From an uncultured Clostridia bacterium (lineage in GTDB: Bacteria > Bacillota > Clostridia > Oscillospirales > Ruminococcaceae), in NCBI GenBank assembly GCA_947632025.1, contig CANRNN010000005.1, positions 97,031 to 161,030 of the forward strand: a stretch of 64,000 nucleotides of DNA, in the 5' to 3' direction. The notes under the pieces are model-generated. The model worked only from the letters and a program-made list of their open reading frames with translations. It searched no databases and was not told the DNA's origin. Below, in pieces: positions 53,007 to 62,325 of the stretch. Both the position numbers and the translations under genes were made by a program. Each line of letters opens with the position of its first letter. Within the stretch, counting starts at the first letter, position 1.

Positions 53007-54824
53007 TTGACAAAATACGACGTTCTGAAGAAATATTTCGGACACGACAGTTTCCGCGAAGCGCAGGAACAGCTTATAGATTCGATACTCGGCGGGCAGG
53101 ATTGTCTGGGCGTTATGCCTACGGGCGCGGGAAAATCCGTGTGCTTTCAGGTGCCTGCCGTGCTTATGGAGGGGACGGCTGTCGTGATATCTCCGCTTAT
53201 CTCGCTTATGCGCGATCAGGTGGAAGCTCTCGTCCAGAACGGCATACGCGCCGCGTTCATAAACAGCACCATCTCGGAAAAAGAAATAGCCGAAACCGTC
53301 CGCAGAGCCGCAAACGGCGAATTCGACATTCTCTATGCCGCTCCCGAAAGACTTTCCACGGCGAGATTTGCCGAGCTTGTAAAGGTCATGAAAATACCTC
53401 TCGTCGCCGTGGACGAAGCACACTGTGTTTCCCATTGGGGGCAGGATTTCCGTCCGTCGTATCTGAAAATAGCGGAGTTTGTAAGAAGTATCCCCCGCCG
53501 TCCCGTCGTCGCGGCATTTACGGCAACGGCGACCGAGCGCGTAAAGGACGATATCGTCGAAATACTGGAGCTTAACGACCCCACCGTGATAACAACGGGC
53601 TTCGACCGCCCGAACCTCTATTTCGAGGTGAGAACTCCTGAGGACAAAAACGAGGAGCTTGTGAAAATACTCGGCGAGGCTGTCGACGGAAGCGTCATAG
53701 TCTACTGCGCAACACGAAAAAACGTCGAAAGCGTGACGGATTTCCTGCGCCGGAACGGATTCAGAGTAGGTGAGTATCACGCGGGCTTTTCAGCAGAGCG
53801 CCGCACCCGCGCGCAGGAGGATTTCCTGTTCGACAGAGTGGATATAATGGTCGCGACAAACGCTTTCGGTATGGGAATAGATAAGTCCAACGTGCGGCTT
53901 GTCGTCCACTATAACTGCCCGAAGGACATAGAAAGCTATTATCAGGAAGCAGGAAGAGCAGGGCGCGACGGCTCTCCCGCAAGATGTATACTGCTGTACG
54001 GCGACGAGGATAAAACACTCTCGGAGTTTATGATAAAGCACTCCCACCGCGAGTCGGGACTCTCCGACAAGGAGCTGCGCGGGCTTATGAAGCGTGATGT
54101 GGTGCGGCTCAATAATATGCTGGAGTACTGCAAGACGCGCCGCTGCCTGAGAGGGTATATACTGAGCTATTTCGGGCAGAAAGCGTCCGATTACTGCGGC
54201 TACTGCGGTAACTGCACAAACGGCGACGAGATCTCCGACGTGACAATAGAAGCACAGAAGATACTTTCCTGCATTTTCCGACTGAAGCAGAGAGAGCTTG
54301 CTCTCCCGCGTGAGGGCGTGATAAGCGTGCTTCTCGGAGATTCGGAGGGCAGCGAGGTGAAAGGGCTTTCCACCTACGGCATAATGCGCGGCGAGGATAA
54401 GTCGCGGATAGAGAAAATAGCCGAACATCTCTTCCTTGAGGATTATTTTGAGGAGCGCGGCGAACATAAGGTCTGCGTCCTCACACCCAAAGCCGACGAC
54501 TTCGTCCGTACAAAAAAGAGCATTGTAATGCGGTTCTATTCCGAAAAGGAGAGATTTGCAGGCTCGAAACCGGCAAAAAAAGACAAGGCGGAATCGGAGC
54601 TTTTCAAGCAGCTTAAGGCTCTGCGAAAGCAGATAGCCGCAGACCTCGGCGTGCCGCCGTATGTCGTGTTCAGCGACGCGTCACTCAACAGTATGTGCGT
54701 TATACTCCCGACAAATCTCGACGAGTTTCTCACGGTTTCGGGCGTCGGCAATATCAAGGCGGAACGTTACGGCAGGAAATTTCTGGAGGTTATCGGCAAA
54801 TACCTTAAGACCCGAACAAATTAA
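53007..54824 (+). CDS. recQ: RecQ, ATP-dependent DNA helicase
   Basis: RecQ is a 3'-5' helicase of recombination repair. The roughly 605 residues have Walker A MPTGAGKSV, the DEAH-type AVDEAHCVSHWGQDFRP (RecQ loop), the helicase C domain with YQEAGRAGRDG, and four zinc-binding cysteines in CKTRRCLRGYILSYFG...CGYCGNC. An RQC-like region is followed by a C-terminal HRDC domain (SASLNSMC-like DASLNSMCVILP...FLTVSGVG). I prefer the TTG at 53007 with GGGTGAGAG upstream; a GTG at 52989 would add six residues. Confidence 0.94.
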   Translation: MTKYDVLKKYFGHDSFREAQEQLIDSILGGQDCLGVMPTGAGKSVCFQVPAVLMEGTAVVISPLISLMRDQVEALVQNGIRAAFINSTISEKEIAETVRRAANGEFDILYAAPERLSTARFAELVKVMKIPLVAVDEAHCVSHWGQDFRPSYLKIAEFVRSIPRRPVVAAFTATATERVKDDIVEILELNDPTVITTGFDRPNLYFEVRTPEDKNEELVKILGEAVDGSVIVYCATRKNVESVTDFLRRNGFRVGEYHAGFSAERRTRAQEDFLFDRVDIMVATNAFGMGIDKSNVRLVVHYNCPKDIESYYQEAGRAGRDGSPARCILLYGDEDKTLSEFMIKHSHRESGLSDKELRGLMKRDVVRLNNMLEYCKTRRCLRGYILSYFGQKASDYCGYCGNCTNGDEISDVTIEAQKILSCIFRLKQRELALPREGVISVLLGDSEGSEVKGLSTYGIMRGEDKSRIEKIAEHLFLEDYFEERGEHKVCVLTPKADDFVRTKKSIVMRFYSEKERFAGSKPAKKDKAESELFKQLKALRKQIAADLGVPPYVVFSDASLNSMCVILPTNLDEFLTVSGVGNIKAERYGRKFLEVIGKYLKTRTN

Positions 54825-54880
54825 GGTCAGTACCGCTTTTTTGTGTAATTTGACGAAAATCAAAAAATATTAAAAACCTA

Positions 54881-54909
54881 TTGCAATATACAAGAGTTTG
54901 TGGTACAAT
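54881..54909 (+). promoter_or_regulatory. Sigma-A promoter of nrdD-nrdG
   Basis: TTGCAA and TACAAT are separated by 17 bases, with TGG before the -10. I see no clear NrdR box overlapping it. Confidence 0.75.
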
Positions 54910-54961
54910 ATTTAATAAGCGCTACAGATTGCGCCGAATATGACAATGAAGGTGTGCCCAA

Positions 54962-57091
54962 ATGCTTAAGGTTATCAAAAAAGACAATACAAAGGAAGAA
55001 TTCAACGTTCAGAAAGTCATTGACGCTGTGAACAAGTCCGCTACCCGCGTGATGTATAAATTCACGCCTGAGGAGTTGGATTCTATTTGCAGCTTCGTTA
55101 CAAATAAGGCTTATAAGGTTATGGCAGACGGAAAGGAAGAAATTACCATAGCGCAGATGCACAATATCGTCGAGGGCGCTCTGGAAGCCACCAATCCCGC
55201 TGTCGCGAAGAGTTATAAGGATTACCGTAATTATAAGCAGGATTTTGTACATATGCTGGACGATGTGTATGTTAAATCACAGTCGATAATGTACATAGGC
55301 GACAAGGAAAACTCAAATTCCGACTCGGCTCTGGTGTCAACCAAGCGTTCGCTGGTGCTGAACGAGCTTAATAAACAGCTGTATAAAAAGTTTTTTATGA
55401 CGTCGGAGGAGCTTCAGGCGTGCCGCGACGGATATATCTACGTCCACGATATGAACGCCCGCCGCGATACCATGAACTGCTGCCTGTTCGACGTTAAAAG
55501 CGTGCTGGAGGGCGGTTTCGAGATGGGAAACCTCTGGTACAACGAACCAAAGACCCTCGCCGTGGCGTTCGACGTTATAGGAGATGTTACGCTTGCGGCA
55601 GCGTCGCAGCAGTACGGCGGCTTTACAGTTGCAAGCGTGGACGAGCTGTTGGAGCCGTATGCCGAAAAGACCTACAAAAAACAGTTCGAGCGCTATACAA
55701 GCCTCGGTCTGTCGGAGGAGGTCGCCGACCGTGAGGCTATGAAAGACGTTAAAGAGGACTTCCGTCAGGGCTTTCAGGGGTGGGAGTATAAGTTCAATTC
55801 CGTGTCGTCAAGCAGGGGAGATTACCCGTTCATTACAATGACTGCAGGCACGGGACGCGGCAAATTCGCGAAAATGGCAAGCATCACCATGCTTGAAGTC
55901 AGAAAGAACGGTCAGGGAAAACAGTCCTGCAAAAAGCCGGTGCTGTTCCCGAAGATAGTGTTCCTCTACGACGAAAAGCTGCACGGAGAGGGCGGCGAGC
56001 TGGAGGACGTTTTCGAGGCGGGAATAGAATGTTCGCAGAAGGCAATGTACCCCGACTGGCTGTCGCTTACGGGCGACGGCTACGTCGCGGATATCTATAA
56101 GAAATACGGCAGGATAATAAGCCCCATGGGCTGCAGGGCGTTTTTGTCGCCGTGGTTCGAGCGCGGGGGCATGGAGCCCGCCGACGAGGACGACAAGCCC
56201 GTTTTTATCGGAAGATTCAATATCGGCGCGGTGTCGCTGCATTTGCCGATGATATACGCGAAAGCACAGCAGGAAAGCCGCGACTTTTTTGAAGTCCTCG
56301 ATTATTACCTGAATCTGATAAGAAAGATACATATCAGAACATACGAGTATCTCGGCGAGATGAGAGCTTCCACAAATCCGCTTGCATACTGCGAGGGCGG
56401 ATTCCTTGGCGGTCATCTTGGATTCCACGATAAAATTAAGCCGCTGCTTAAGTCCGCTACGGCAAGCTTCGGCATTACCGCATTAAACGAGCTTGAGGAG
56501 CTTGCAGACAAGAAGTCTATCGCGCAGGACGGTTCGTTCGCGCTGAAAACGATGGAGTACATCAACCGCCGTGTTCAGGAATTCAAGAAAGAGGACGGGC
56601 ATCTTTATGCCATCTACGGCACTCCCGCCGAAAATCTCTGCGGCTTGCAGATAACGCAGTTCCGCAAGAAATACGGTATTATCGAGAACGTTTCCGACAG
56701 GGAATATGTTTCCAACTCTTTCCACTGCCATGTGGCGGAGGATATTACTCCTATTGAGAAACAGGATAAGGAACAGCGCTTCTGGAATTTGTTCAACGGC
56801 GGCAAGATACAGTACGTCCGCTATCCGATTGATTACAATAAAGGAGCAGTCAAGAGCCTTGTCCGCAGGGCAATGCAAAAGGGCTTCTACGAGGGCGTGA
56901 ACCTCTCGCTGGCGTACTGCGACGACTGCGGTCATCAGCAGCTTGAAATGGACGTCTGCCCCAAGTGCGGAAGCCGTAATCTCACGAAAATAGACCGTAT
57001 GAACGGTTATCTCAGCTATTCGAGAGTAAAGGGCGATACCCGCCTTAATGCCGCGAAAATGGCTGAAATACGCGACAGAAAGAGTATGTGA
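54962..57091 (+). CDS. nrdD: Anaerobic ribonucleoside-triphosphate reductase (class III)
   Basis: NrdD reduces ribonucleotides with a glycyl radical and works only without oxygen. The 709 residues have an N-terminal ATP-cone (about 1-95), then the ten-stranded barrel with VHDMNARRDTMNCCLFD. The zinc site cysteines are CDDCGHQQLEMDVCPKCGS, followed by the C-terminal RMNGYLS with the likely radical glycine. This form ends RMNGYLSYSRVKGDTR rather than RVCGYLG, common in Firmicutes. It overlaps nrdG by one base. It fits a strictly anaerobic life. Confidence 0.95.
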   Translation: MLKVIKKDNTKEEFNVQKVIDAVNKSATRVMYKFTPEELDSICSFVTNKAYKVMADGKEEITIAQMHNIVEGALEATNPAVAKSYKDYRNYKQDFVHMLDDVYVKSQSIMYIGDKENSNSDSALVSTKRSLVLNELNKQLYKKFFMTSEELQACRDGYIYVHDMNARRDTMNCCLFDVKSVLEGGFEMGNLWYNEPKTLAVAFDVIGDVTLAAASQQYGGFTVASVDELLEPYAEKTYKKQFERYTSLGLSEEVADREAMKDVKEDFRQGFQGWEYKFNSVSSSRGDYPFITMTAGTGRGKFAKMASITMLEVRKNGQGKQSCKKPVLFPKIVFLYDEKLHGEGGELEDVFEAGIECSQKAMYPDWLSLTGDGYVADIYKKYGRIISPMGCRAFLSPWFERGGMEPADEDDKPVFIGRFNIGAVSLHLPMIYAKAQQESRDFFEVLDYYLNLIRKIHIRTYEYLGEMRASTNPLAYCEGGFLGGHLGFHDKIKPLLKSATASFGITALNELEELADKKSIAQDGSFALKTMEYINRRVQEFKKEDGHLYAIYGTPAENLCGLQITQFRKKYGIIENVSDREYVSNSFHCHVAEDITPIEKQDKEQRFWNLFNGGKIQYVRYPIDYNKGAVKSLVRRAMQKGFYEGVNLSLAYCDDCGHQQLEMDVCPKCGSRNLTKIDRMNGYLSYSRVKGDTRLNAAKMAEIRDRKSM

Positions 57092-57582
57092 TGCTGCGCT
57101 ATCATAATATCACCACAGACGATATGTTAAACGGCGACGGACTGCGGACGGTACTGTGGGTGGCAGGGTGCGAACATATGTGCCGAGGGTGCCATAATCC
57201 GATAACGTGGGATATCGACGGCGGTTTGCCGTTTGACGAGGCGGCGGAGGGAGAGCTTTTCGAGAAGATCGCTCCCGACCATATAAGCGGCGTGACGTTC
57301 AGCGGGGGAGATCCGCTGCACCCGAAAAACCGCGATGAAGTGACACGCCTTGCGAAAAAATTCCGCGAGCTGTTTCCGGATAAAACCATCTGGCTGTATA
57401 CCGGATATTCTTTCGAGGAAATAGAAAATCTGGAGGTCGTGTCGCTCTGCGACGTTATCGTCGACGGCGAGTTTATAAAAGAACAGTTTGACGCAAAGCT
57501 CCACTGGAAAGGTAGCGCAAATCAACGCGTGATAGATGTACCCGAAACCCTCAGATTGGGCAAGATCGTCCTTTTCGACTGA
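57091..57582 (+). CDS. nrdG: Anaerobic ribonucleotide reductase activating enzyme
   Basis: NrdG uses SAM and a 4Fe-4S cluster to make the glycyl radical of NrdD. The 163-residue radical SAM protein has CEHMCRGCHNPITWD with CxxxCxxC, TFSGGDPLHPKN and WLYTGYSFEEI, all typical. The ATG overlaps the nrdD stop, so the two are translated together; a GTG three bases earlier is also in frame. No terminator is visible after it. Confidence 0.95.
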   Translation: MLRYHNITTDDMLNGDGLRTVLWVAGCEHMCRGCHNPITWDIDGGLPFDEAAEGELFEKIAPDHISGVTFSGGDPLHPKNRDEVTRLAKKFRELFPDKTIWLYTGYSFEEIENLEVVSLCDVIVDGEFIKEQFDAKLHWKGSANQRVIDVPETLRLGKIVLFD

Positions 57583-57630
57583 TATTCCGAAAAATTCCGC
57601 AAAAAAAAGCGAATAAACGTAAAATGCCCC

Positions 57631-57659
57631 TTGACAATTGCACAAAAATGTATTATAAT
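57631..57659 (+). promoter_or_regulatory. Sigma-A promoter of the TetR-family gene
   Basis: TTGACA and TATAAT are 17 bases apart. The leader before the ATG is about 65 bases. Confidence 0.85.
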
Positions 57660-57730
57660 ATAGTTATATGACTAAAGTTTTATCTTACTTGTTTTGCGTT
57701 AATTGAAAAATTTTGAAAGGAATGGGAAAA

Positions 57731-58324
57731 ATGTCAGATACAACTCTCAGACATGAAACCGACAAAAGAGTCGTCCGTACAAAAAAAGCGCTGAAAGCCG
57801 CGCTTTTCAGAATTCTTGAAGAAAAGGATATTTCGGCGATAACTATAAGCGAGCTTACCACAAAGGCTAACGTAAACCGCCGTACTTTCTATACGCATTA
57901 CCGTAATATAACCGATATCCTCACGGAGATAGAGGGGGATCTGGTCGATTCGCTTACGGTGCTGGTGGATAAGTTCGATACAAAAGACTTCAAACGCAGT
58001 ACATACGAATTGTTCCTCGGTCTGAACGAGCTTATCACGGTGGAGTTCGACTACTATTTCCACCTTGTGCGGGTGGATATGCGCGGAATGTTGATGTCAA
58101 GACTGAAAAAGGTCGTCAAGAATACCACGGACAAGCTGCTCGAACAGATATGTATGCGCAAGGACAAGGATATGACGCTGATGTCGAGCTTTATTGTCGG
58201 CGGATTTTTCAACCTCTACCTCGAATGGCACAACCACCCCGACGAGATCTCGATCGAACGTGCTGCGGAGCTTGTAAGCAATATGGTTTCCTCGTGTGTA
58301 GAGGACATCAGAGCAAGATCCTGA
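57731..58324 (+). CDS. TetR/AcrR family regulator
   Basis: The 197-residue protein has an N-terminal TetR helix-turn-helix with KKALKAALFRILEEKDISAITISELTTKA NVNRRTFYTHYRNITDIL in the usual order (about residues 15-65), and a C-terminal helical ligand or dimer domain ending in FFNLYLEWHNHPDEIS. This C-terminal type is seen in the DhaS/TetR_C_8 group of Firmicutes. The ligand and targets are unknown. AAAGGAATGGGAAAA precedes the ATG. A terminator follows, so it is transcribed alone. Confidence 0.85.
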   Translation: MSDTTLRHETDKRVVRTKKALKAALFRILEEKDISAITISELTTKANVNRRTFYTHYRNITDILTEIEGDLVDSLTVLVDKFDTKDFKRSTYELFLGLNELITVEFDYYFHLVRVDMRGMLMSRLKKVVKNTTDKLLEQICMRKDKDMTLMSSFIVGGFFNLYLEWHNHPDEISIERAAELVSNMVSSCVEDIRARS

Positions 58325-58334
58325 TAATCATCAG

Positions 58335-58362
58335 ACCGCTTAATTTTATTAAGCGGTTTTTT
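58335..58362 (+). terminator. Rho-independent terminator of the TetR-family gene
   Basis: ACCGCTTAA pairs perfectly with TTAAGCGGT around TTTTA and is followed by TTTTT. Confidence 0.9.
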
Positions 58363-58400
58363 TATTCCCATTTTGAATTCAGAGCAATTTTGGAGGAATT

Positions 58401-59909
58401 ATGAATTTTCTTGTAAACAACGAACAGATGAAAAAAGCCGAGGCTGCTTGTAACGGGCGCTTCATATCCTATTCCGAGATGATGGAGAACGTCGGGCGTG
58501 CGGTCGCGGGGAAGATACGGCTGTTATCACGGAAAAAAGTTACCATACTCTGCGGGGCAGGGAACAACGGCGGCGACGGATTCGCGATAGCGTCATACCT
58601 TGAGGGCGCAGACGTAATACTGCTTTGCGGTGAGCCGAAAAGCGATATCTCGCGGGAAAAACTTTCGCGTGTTTCGGGAGAGAGGGTATTCGACTATTCC
58701 GAGAATAAGGAAAAATGCCGCGAGATAGTAAAAAATTCCGAGCTGGTCGTTGACTGCGTTTTCGGAACGGGCTTTCACGGGGAGCTTCCCGAAGCCGCTG
58801 CCGAGCTTTTCGGGATAGCTGTTCAATGCCCCGACCGGATCTCGGTGGATATCCCGTCGGGAGCAGATTCCGACACGGGCTGTTTCGATGAACGGTGTTT
58901 CCGTCCTCGGAAAACGTTCGTTCTCGCGGCGTATAAAAAGTGTATGCTCGTCCCCGAATGTCGTGACGTTTTCGGAGAGGCGGAGCTTGTCGATATAGGT
59001 ATCCCCGAATGCTGCTTTAAGGAATATCTCGCCGGGCTGACGGACGAGAGCAGCGCATATTGCCTGCCCGAACGCCGTCCGACCTCGCATAAAGGCACGT
59101 TCGGCAGACTGCTTAATATCGCGGGAAGCGTCCGCTATAGCGGCGCGGCGGTAATGAGTACGAGAGCCTCCCTGCGGACGGGCGCGGGACTTACGACGCT
59201 CGCGACTGTCGGGAGCGTAGTTTCTGCCCTTTGCGGGTCGCTTGTGGAAAACACGTTCCTGCCGCTTCCCGAAACGAACGACGGCTTTATCGGAGATGGT
59301 GCGGAGATAGGAATCTCGGAGTTTATCGGGAAAATGACCGCCGTTTCTGTCGGCTGCGGAATGGGAAACTCCAAAATCACCCAAAATATTACAGAATATG
59401 TTATCAGAAACGCAGACTGCGGAATAATTATCGACGCGGACGGAATAAATTCCATTGCCAAAAATATAAATGTATTGAAGGAGCGGACAGGTCCCACGAT
59501 AATTACGCCGCACCCCGCCGAGTTTTCGAGGATAAGCGGGCTTTCCGTTGAGGAGATTCAGAAAGACCGGCTTGATTCGGCAGCGGGCTTTGCAGAGGAA
59601 TATGGCGTTATAGTCGTGCTTAAGGGCGCAAATACGATAATAACCGACGGAAAACGCACTGTGGTGAATACGTCCGGTTCGCCAGCGCTTGCAAAGGGCG
59701 GAAGCGGCGACGTGCTGTGCGGCGTTATAGCGGCACTTCTCGCACAGGGAGCCGAGCCGTTTTCGGCGGCATCGGGCGGAGTTTACGTCCACGGACGCGC
59801 AGGGGAGCTTGCGGCTGAAAAAATGCCCGCTGCCTGCGTCTTAGCAAGCGACGTTATCGAAATGCTTCCCAAGGCGTTTGCCGCTTCTTCAAATACTATT
59901 TTGGAGTGA
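58401..59909 (+). CDS. nnr: Bifunctional NAD(P)HX epimerase/dehydratase
   Basis: This repair enzyme restores damaged NADH and NADPH hydrates. The 502 residues join an N-terminal epimerase domain (about 1-205, with GAGNNGGDGFAIA and DCVFGTGFHGEL) to a C-terminal ADP-dependent dehydratase of the ribokinase fold (HKGTFGRLLNIAGS, ITPHPAEFSR, AKGGSGDVLCGVIAALLAQG). Both active sites look complete. TTTTGGAGGAATT lies before the ATG. The gene lies close to the next lipoprotein gene, with only four bases between. Confidence 0.94.
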   Translation: MNFLVNNEQMKKAEAACNGRFISYSEMMENVGRAVAGKIRLLSRKKVTILCGAGNNGGDGFAIASYLEGADVILLCGEPKSDISREKLSRVSGERVFDYSENKEKCREIVKNSELVVDCVFGTGFHGELPEAAAELFGIAVQCPDRISVDIPSGADSDTGCFDERCFRPRKTFVLAAYKKCMLVPECRDVFGEAELVDIGIPECCFKEYLAGLTDESSAYCLPERRPTSHKGTFGRLLNIAGSVRYSGAAVMSTRASLRTGAGLTTLATVGSVVSALCGSLVENTFLPLPETNDGFIGDGAEIGISEFIGKMTAVSVGCGMGNSKITQNITEYVIRNADCGIIIDADGINSIAKNINVLKERTGPTIITPHPAEFSRISGLSVEEIQKDRLDSAAGFAEEYGVIVVLKGANTIITDGKRTVVNTSGSPALAKGGSGDVLCGVIAALLAQGAEPFSAASGGVYVHGRAGELAAEKMPAACVLASDVIEMLPKAFAASSNTILE

Positions 59910-59913
59910 TTTG

Positions 59914-60486
59914 ATGAAACTGAAGTTAAAGGCAGCGGCGGCAGGCGTCGTCACGGCGATTTCTCTGCTTTCGGGCTGCTCGGTCATGCCGTTTTCGGGA
60001 AAAGCGCCGAATTTCGATTCGAGTTATACCGTAAGCGCCGCCATAACCTGCGACAGGCTCGAAGCTAAGGCGACCGTGACGCGCGTTTCGGCGGACGAGT
60101 GGGAATTTGAGTTCACCGAGCCTAAGGAGCTTGCGGGAATAAATATGACTATCCTCAACGGAAAATATTCCGCAAGTCTGGGCGATTTGTCTTTCAAAGC
60201 CGACGAGAATTCCGAGTACGCACAGCTTCCCGAAATTATAGCGTATTCCGTAAATTCACTGTCGGGTATCCCCTCCGAGCAGCTTACTCACGAGGACGGA
60301 GTTATCACAGCCGAAACCACATTCGACGGCAAAAAGACCGTCATAACCGCCGACGAGAAAACAGGCGCGCTGCTGTCGCTTAAATGCCCGTATCATAAGC
60401 TTTCGGTGGAGTTTTCCGATACAAAGCCCTATTCGTCCGAGATACCCGACGAGGGCGGTCTTATTCAGCGGAAAACAGAACAGTGA
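59914..60486 (+). CDS. Lipoprotein of unknown function
   Basis: The 190-residue protein has a signal peptide with basic start (MKLKLK) and lipobox SLLSGC (C22). The mature part consists of short beta strands (VTRVSADEWEFEFTEPKELAG; TFDGKKTVITADEKTGALLSLKCP), similar to LolA/LppX-like or other small clostridial lipoproteins; I cannot name the family. GGAGTGATTTG precedes the ATG. It follows nnr by four bases and is probably on the same transcript. Confidence 0.75.
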   Translation: MKLKLKAAAAGVVTAISLLSGCSVMPFSGKAPNFDSSYTVSAAITCDRLEAKATVTRVSADEWEFEFTEPKELAGINMTILNGKYSASLGDLSFKADENSEYAQLPEIIAYSVNSLSGIPSEQLTHEDGVITAETTFDGKKTVITADEKTGALLSLKCPYHKLSVEFSDTKPYSSEIPDEGGLIQRKTEQ

Positions 60487-60528
60487 GCCGAAAAGTACGT
60501 TTTCGCCCGAACGGTTTTGGAAAACCAC

Positions 60529-60557
60529 TTGAAAAAAGCTGTGAAATGTGGTATAAT
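60529..60557 (+). promoter_or_regulatory. Sigma-A promoter of the alanine/glycine symporter gene
   Basis: TTGAAA and TATAAT are separated by 17 bases, with TGG before the -10. GGTTTTGGAAAACC overlaps the region just upstream of the -35. Confidence 0.82.
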
Positions 60558-60592
60558 CTAAGTGTGTATTTTTTATTTTTGGAGTGGTTTGT

Positions 60593-62176
60593 ATGAATAT
60601 CCTGCACCTTGTTTCCGTTACGGGAGAGTCTTTCCTCGATAAGGTCACGCAGGTGAACGATGCGGTAAATTCGTTCGTCTGGACAAATGTCGGCTTGTGG
60701 CTCCTTATCGGAGCGGGCGTTATCTTTACAGTTTCGACTAAATTCTTCCAGATTTCCCACCTCAAAACGTGGTGGATGAATACAATAGGCGGAATGTTCT
60801 CGAAAAAGTCAAACGCCCGCAAAAACAAGGAAAGCGGCAGCGTGTCGCAGTTTCAGGCACTTTGTACGGCGCTTGCGGCAACGATAGGCACGGGCAATAT
60901 AGCAGGCGTGGCTTCGGCTGTCGTTGTGGGCGGTCCGGGAGCAGTGTTTTGGATGTGGATCGCGGCGTTTTTTGGAATGATGACGAATTTCAGTGAGAAT
61001 GTCCTAGGTATCTACTACCGCCGTAAAAATTCCGAGGGCGAGTGGAGCGGCGGCGCGATGTACTATCTTCGCGACGGCTTGGGACGGTATAAGGGCTGTA
61101 AGTACATAGGACGGTTTCTGGCGGCGCTGTTTTCGGTGTTCGCGGTGCTGGCAAGTTTCGGTATCGGCAATATGGGACAGGTCAACAAGATCGTTATCAA
61201 CCTCGATTCCGCGATACTTAAAAACGTCGACCTCGGCTATGCGTTCGGCGATGTAAAGTGGACAAGCGTGATAATCGGCGCTGTGCTGATGGTGCTGGGC
61301 GGACTGATAATCCTCGGCGGTCTGAAGCGTATAGCGTCGTTTGCGGAAACGGTCGTGCCGTTTATGGCGGGAGCGTATGTGCTGGGTTGTCTGGTGATAA
61401 TATTTGCGAATGTCGCTCACATAGGAGAGTACTTTGCGGCGATCTTCCGTTTTGCGTTCGGAATTAAAGCAGTCGCGGGCGGATTTGTCGGAGTTTCGAT
61501 AAAAACAGTATTGACGCAGGGCTGCAAGCGCGGCGTGTTCTCGAATGAAGCGGGACTCGGCTCGTCGGTAATGGTGCATAGTGCGTCGAATGTCCGCGAG
61601 CCTGTCAAGCAGGGAATGTGGGGCATCTTCGAGGTATTTGCGGATACGATAGTGGTCTGCACAATGACGGCGCTGGTGGTGTTGTCCTCCGGAAAAATCG
61701 ACCTCAGCACGGGCGCGGTCGCAGAGGGAACGAACGACGCAACGCTTGTGGCAGACGCTTTTGGCAAGATGTTCGGACCGTTCGGAAGTGTGTTTGTTTC
61801 GATAGCGATATTGCTGTTCGCGTTCACGACGGTGGTCGGATGGTCGCATTACGGCTCTAAGTCGTTCGAGTATCTTTTCGGAGTTAAGGCGGCAAAGGGG
61901 TATAAGGTATTTTTTGTATTGATGATAATGTCGGGAGCGGTTATGACGTCAAGCCTTGCGTGGGACATATCTGACACATTCAACGGGCTTATGATGATAC
62001 CTAACCTTATCGGAGTTATCTCGCTGCTTCCTGTAGTGGTGAAGATAACCGACAACTATGTTAAGCGCAGGATAAAAAAGGTGAACGTTGCGCCTATGCT
62101 GTCGTTCAATAAAGCGATCGAGGCGGCACACGCAGAGGATATCAGGCGCGAGGACGAGGAAGTTCAGTCAACTTAA
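60593..62176 (+). CDS. Alanine/glycine:cation symporter family protein
   Basis: The 527-residue membrane protein belongs to the AGCS family (AlsT/DagA), which take up alanine or glycine with sodium. It has about ten or eleven helices and the family sequences ATIGTGNIAGVASAVVVGGPGAVFWMW, ENVLGIYYRRK, VLTQGCKRGVFSNEAGLGSS and FTTVVGWSHYGSKSFEYLFG. The start ATG follows GGAGTGGTTTGT. It is flanked by a promoter and a terminator, so transcribed alone. Confidence 0.92.
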   Translation: MNILHLVSVTGESFLDKVTQVNDAVNSFVWTNVGLWLLIGAGVIFTVSTKFFQISHLKTWWMNTIGGMFSKKSNARKNKESGSVSQFQALCTALAATIGTGNIAGVASAVVVGGPGAVFWMWIAAFFGMMTNFSENVLGIYYRRKNSEGEWSGGAMYYLRDGLGRYKGCKYIGRFLAALFSVFAVLASFGIGNMGQVNKIVINLDSAILKNVDLGYAFGDVKWTSVIIGAVLMVLGGLIILGGLKRIASFAETVVPFMAGAYVLGCLVIIFANVAHIGEYFAAIFRFAFGIKAVAGGFVGVSIKTVLTQGCKRGVFSNEAGLGSSVMVHSASNVREPVKQGMWGIFEVFADTIVVCTMTALVVLSSGKIDLSTGAVAEGTNDATLVADAFGKMFGPFGSVFVSIAILLFAFTTVVGWSHYGSKSFEYLFGVKAAKGYKVFFVLMIMSGAVMTSSLAWDISDTFNGLMMIPNLIGVISLLPVVVKITDNYVKRRIKKVNVAPMLSFNKAIEAAHAEDIRREDEEVQST

Positions 62177-62195
62177 AAGTTTATAAATTTACGGG

Positions 62196-62232
62196 AAAAG
62201 ATCCTTACGCGCGTGAGGGTCTTTTCTTTTTT
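62196..62232 (+). terminator. Rho-independent terminator of the symporter gene
   Basis: AAAAGA, CCT and ACGC on the left pair with GCGT, AGG and TCTTTT on the right, with two G-T pairs between, followed by a T tract. It ends the plus-strand transcript. Confidence 0.85.
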
Positions 62233-62246
62233 TAGAGTTTATTTTC

Positions 62247-62277
62247 CGCAAAAAAAGCTCCCGCTTTTCACGGGAGC
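62247..62277 (-). terminator. Rho-independent terminator of the sigma/membrane partner operon
   Basis: On the minus strand GCTCCCG pairs with CGGGAGC around TGAAAAG and is followed by TTTTTTT. It stands about 50 bases after the stop of the minus-strand membrane protein gene. Confidence 0.88.
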
Positions 62278-62325
62278 AAAAGTTTTAGGGAAGTAATAAT
62301 CGGGAAGCTGTTTTCAAAAACTTTA

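Noticed and set aside
54881..54961. NrdR boxes before nrdD
   Set aside because: A/T-rich half-sites are present, but none matches the palindromic box well enough.
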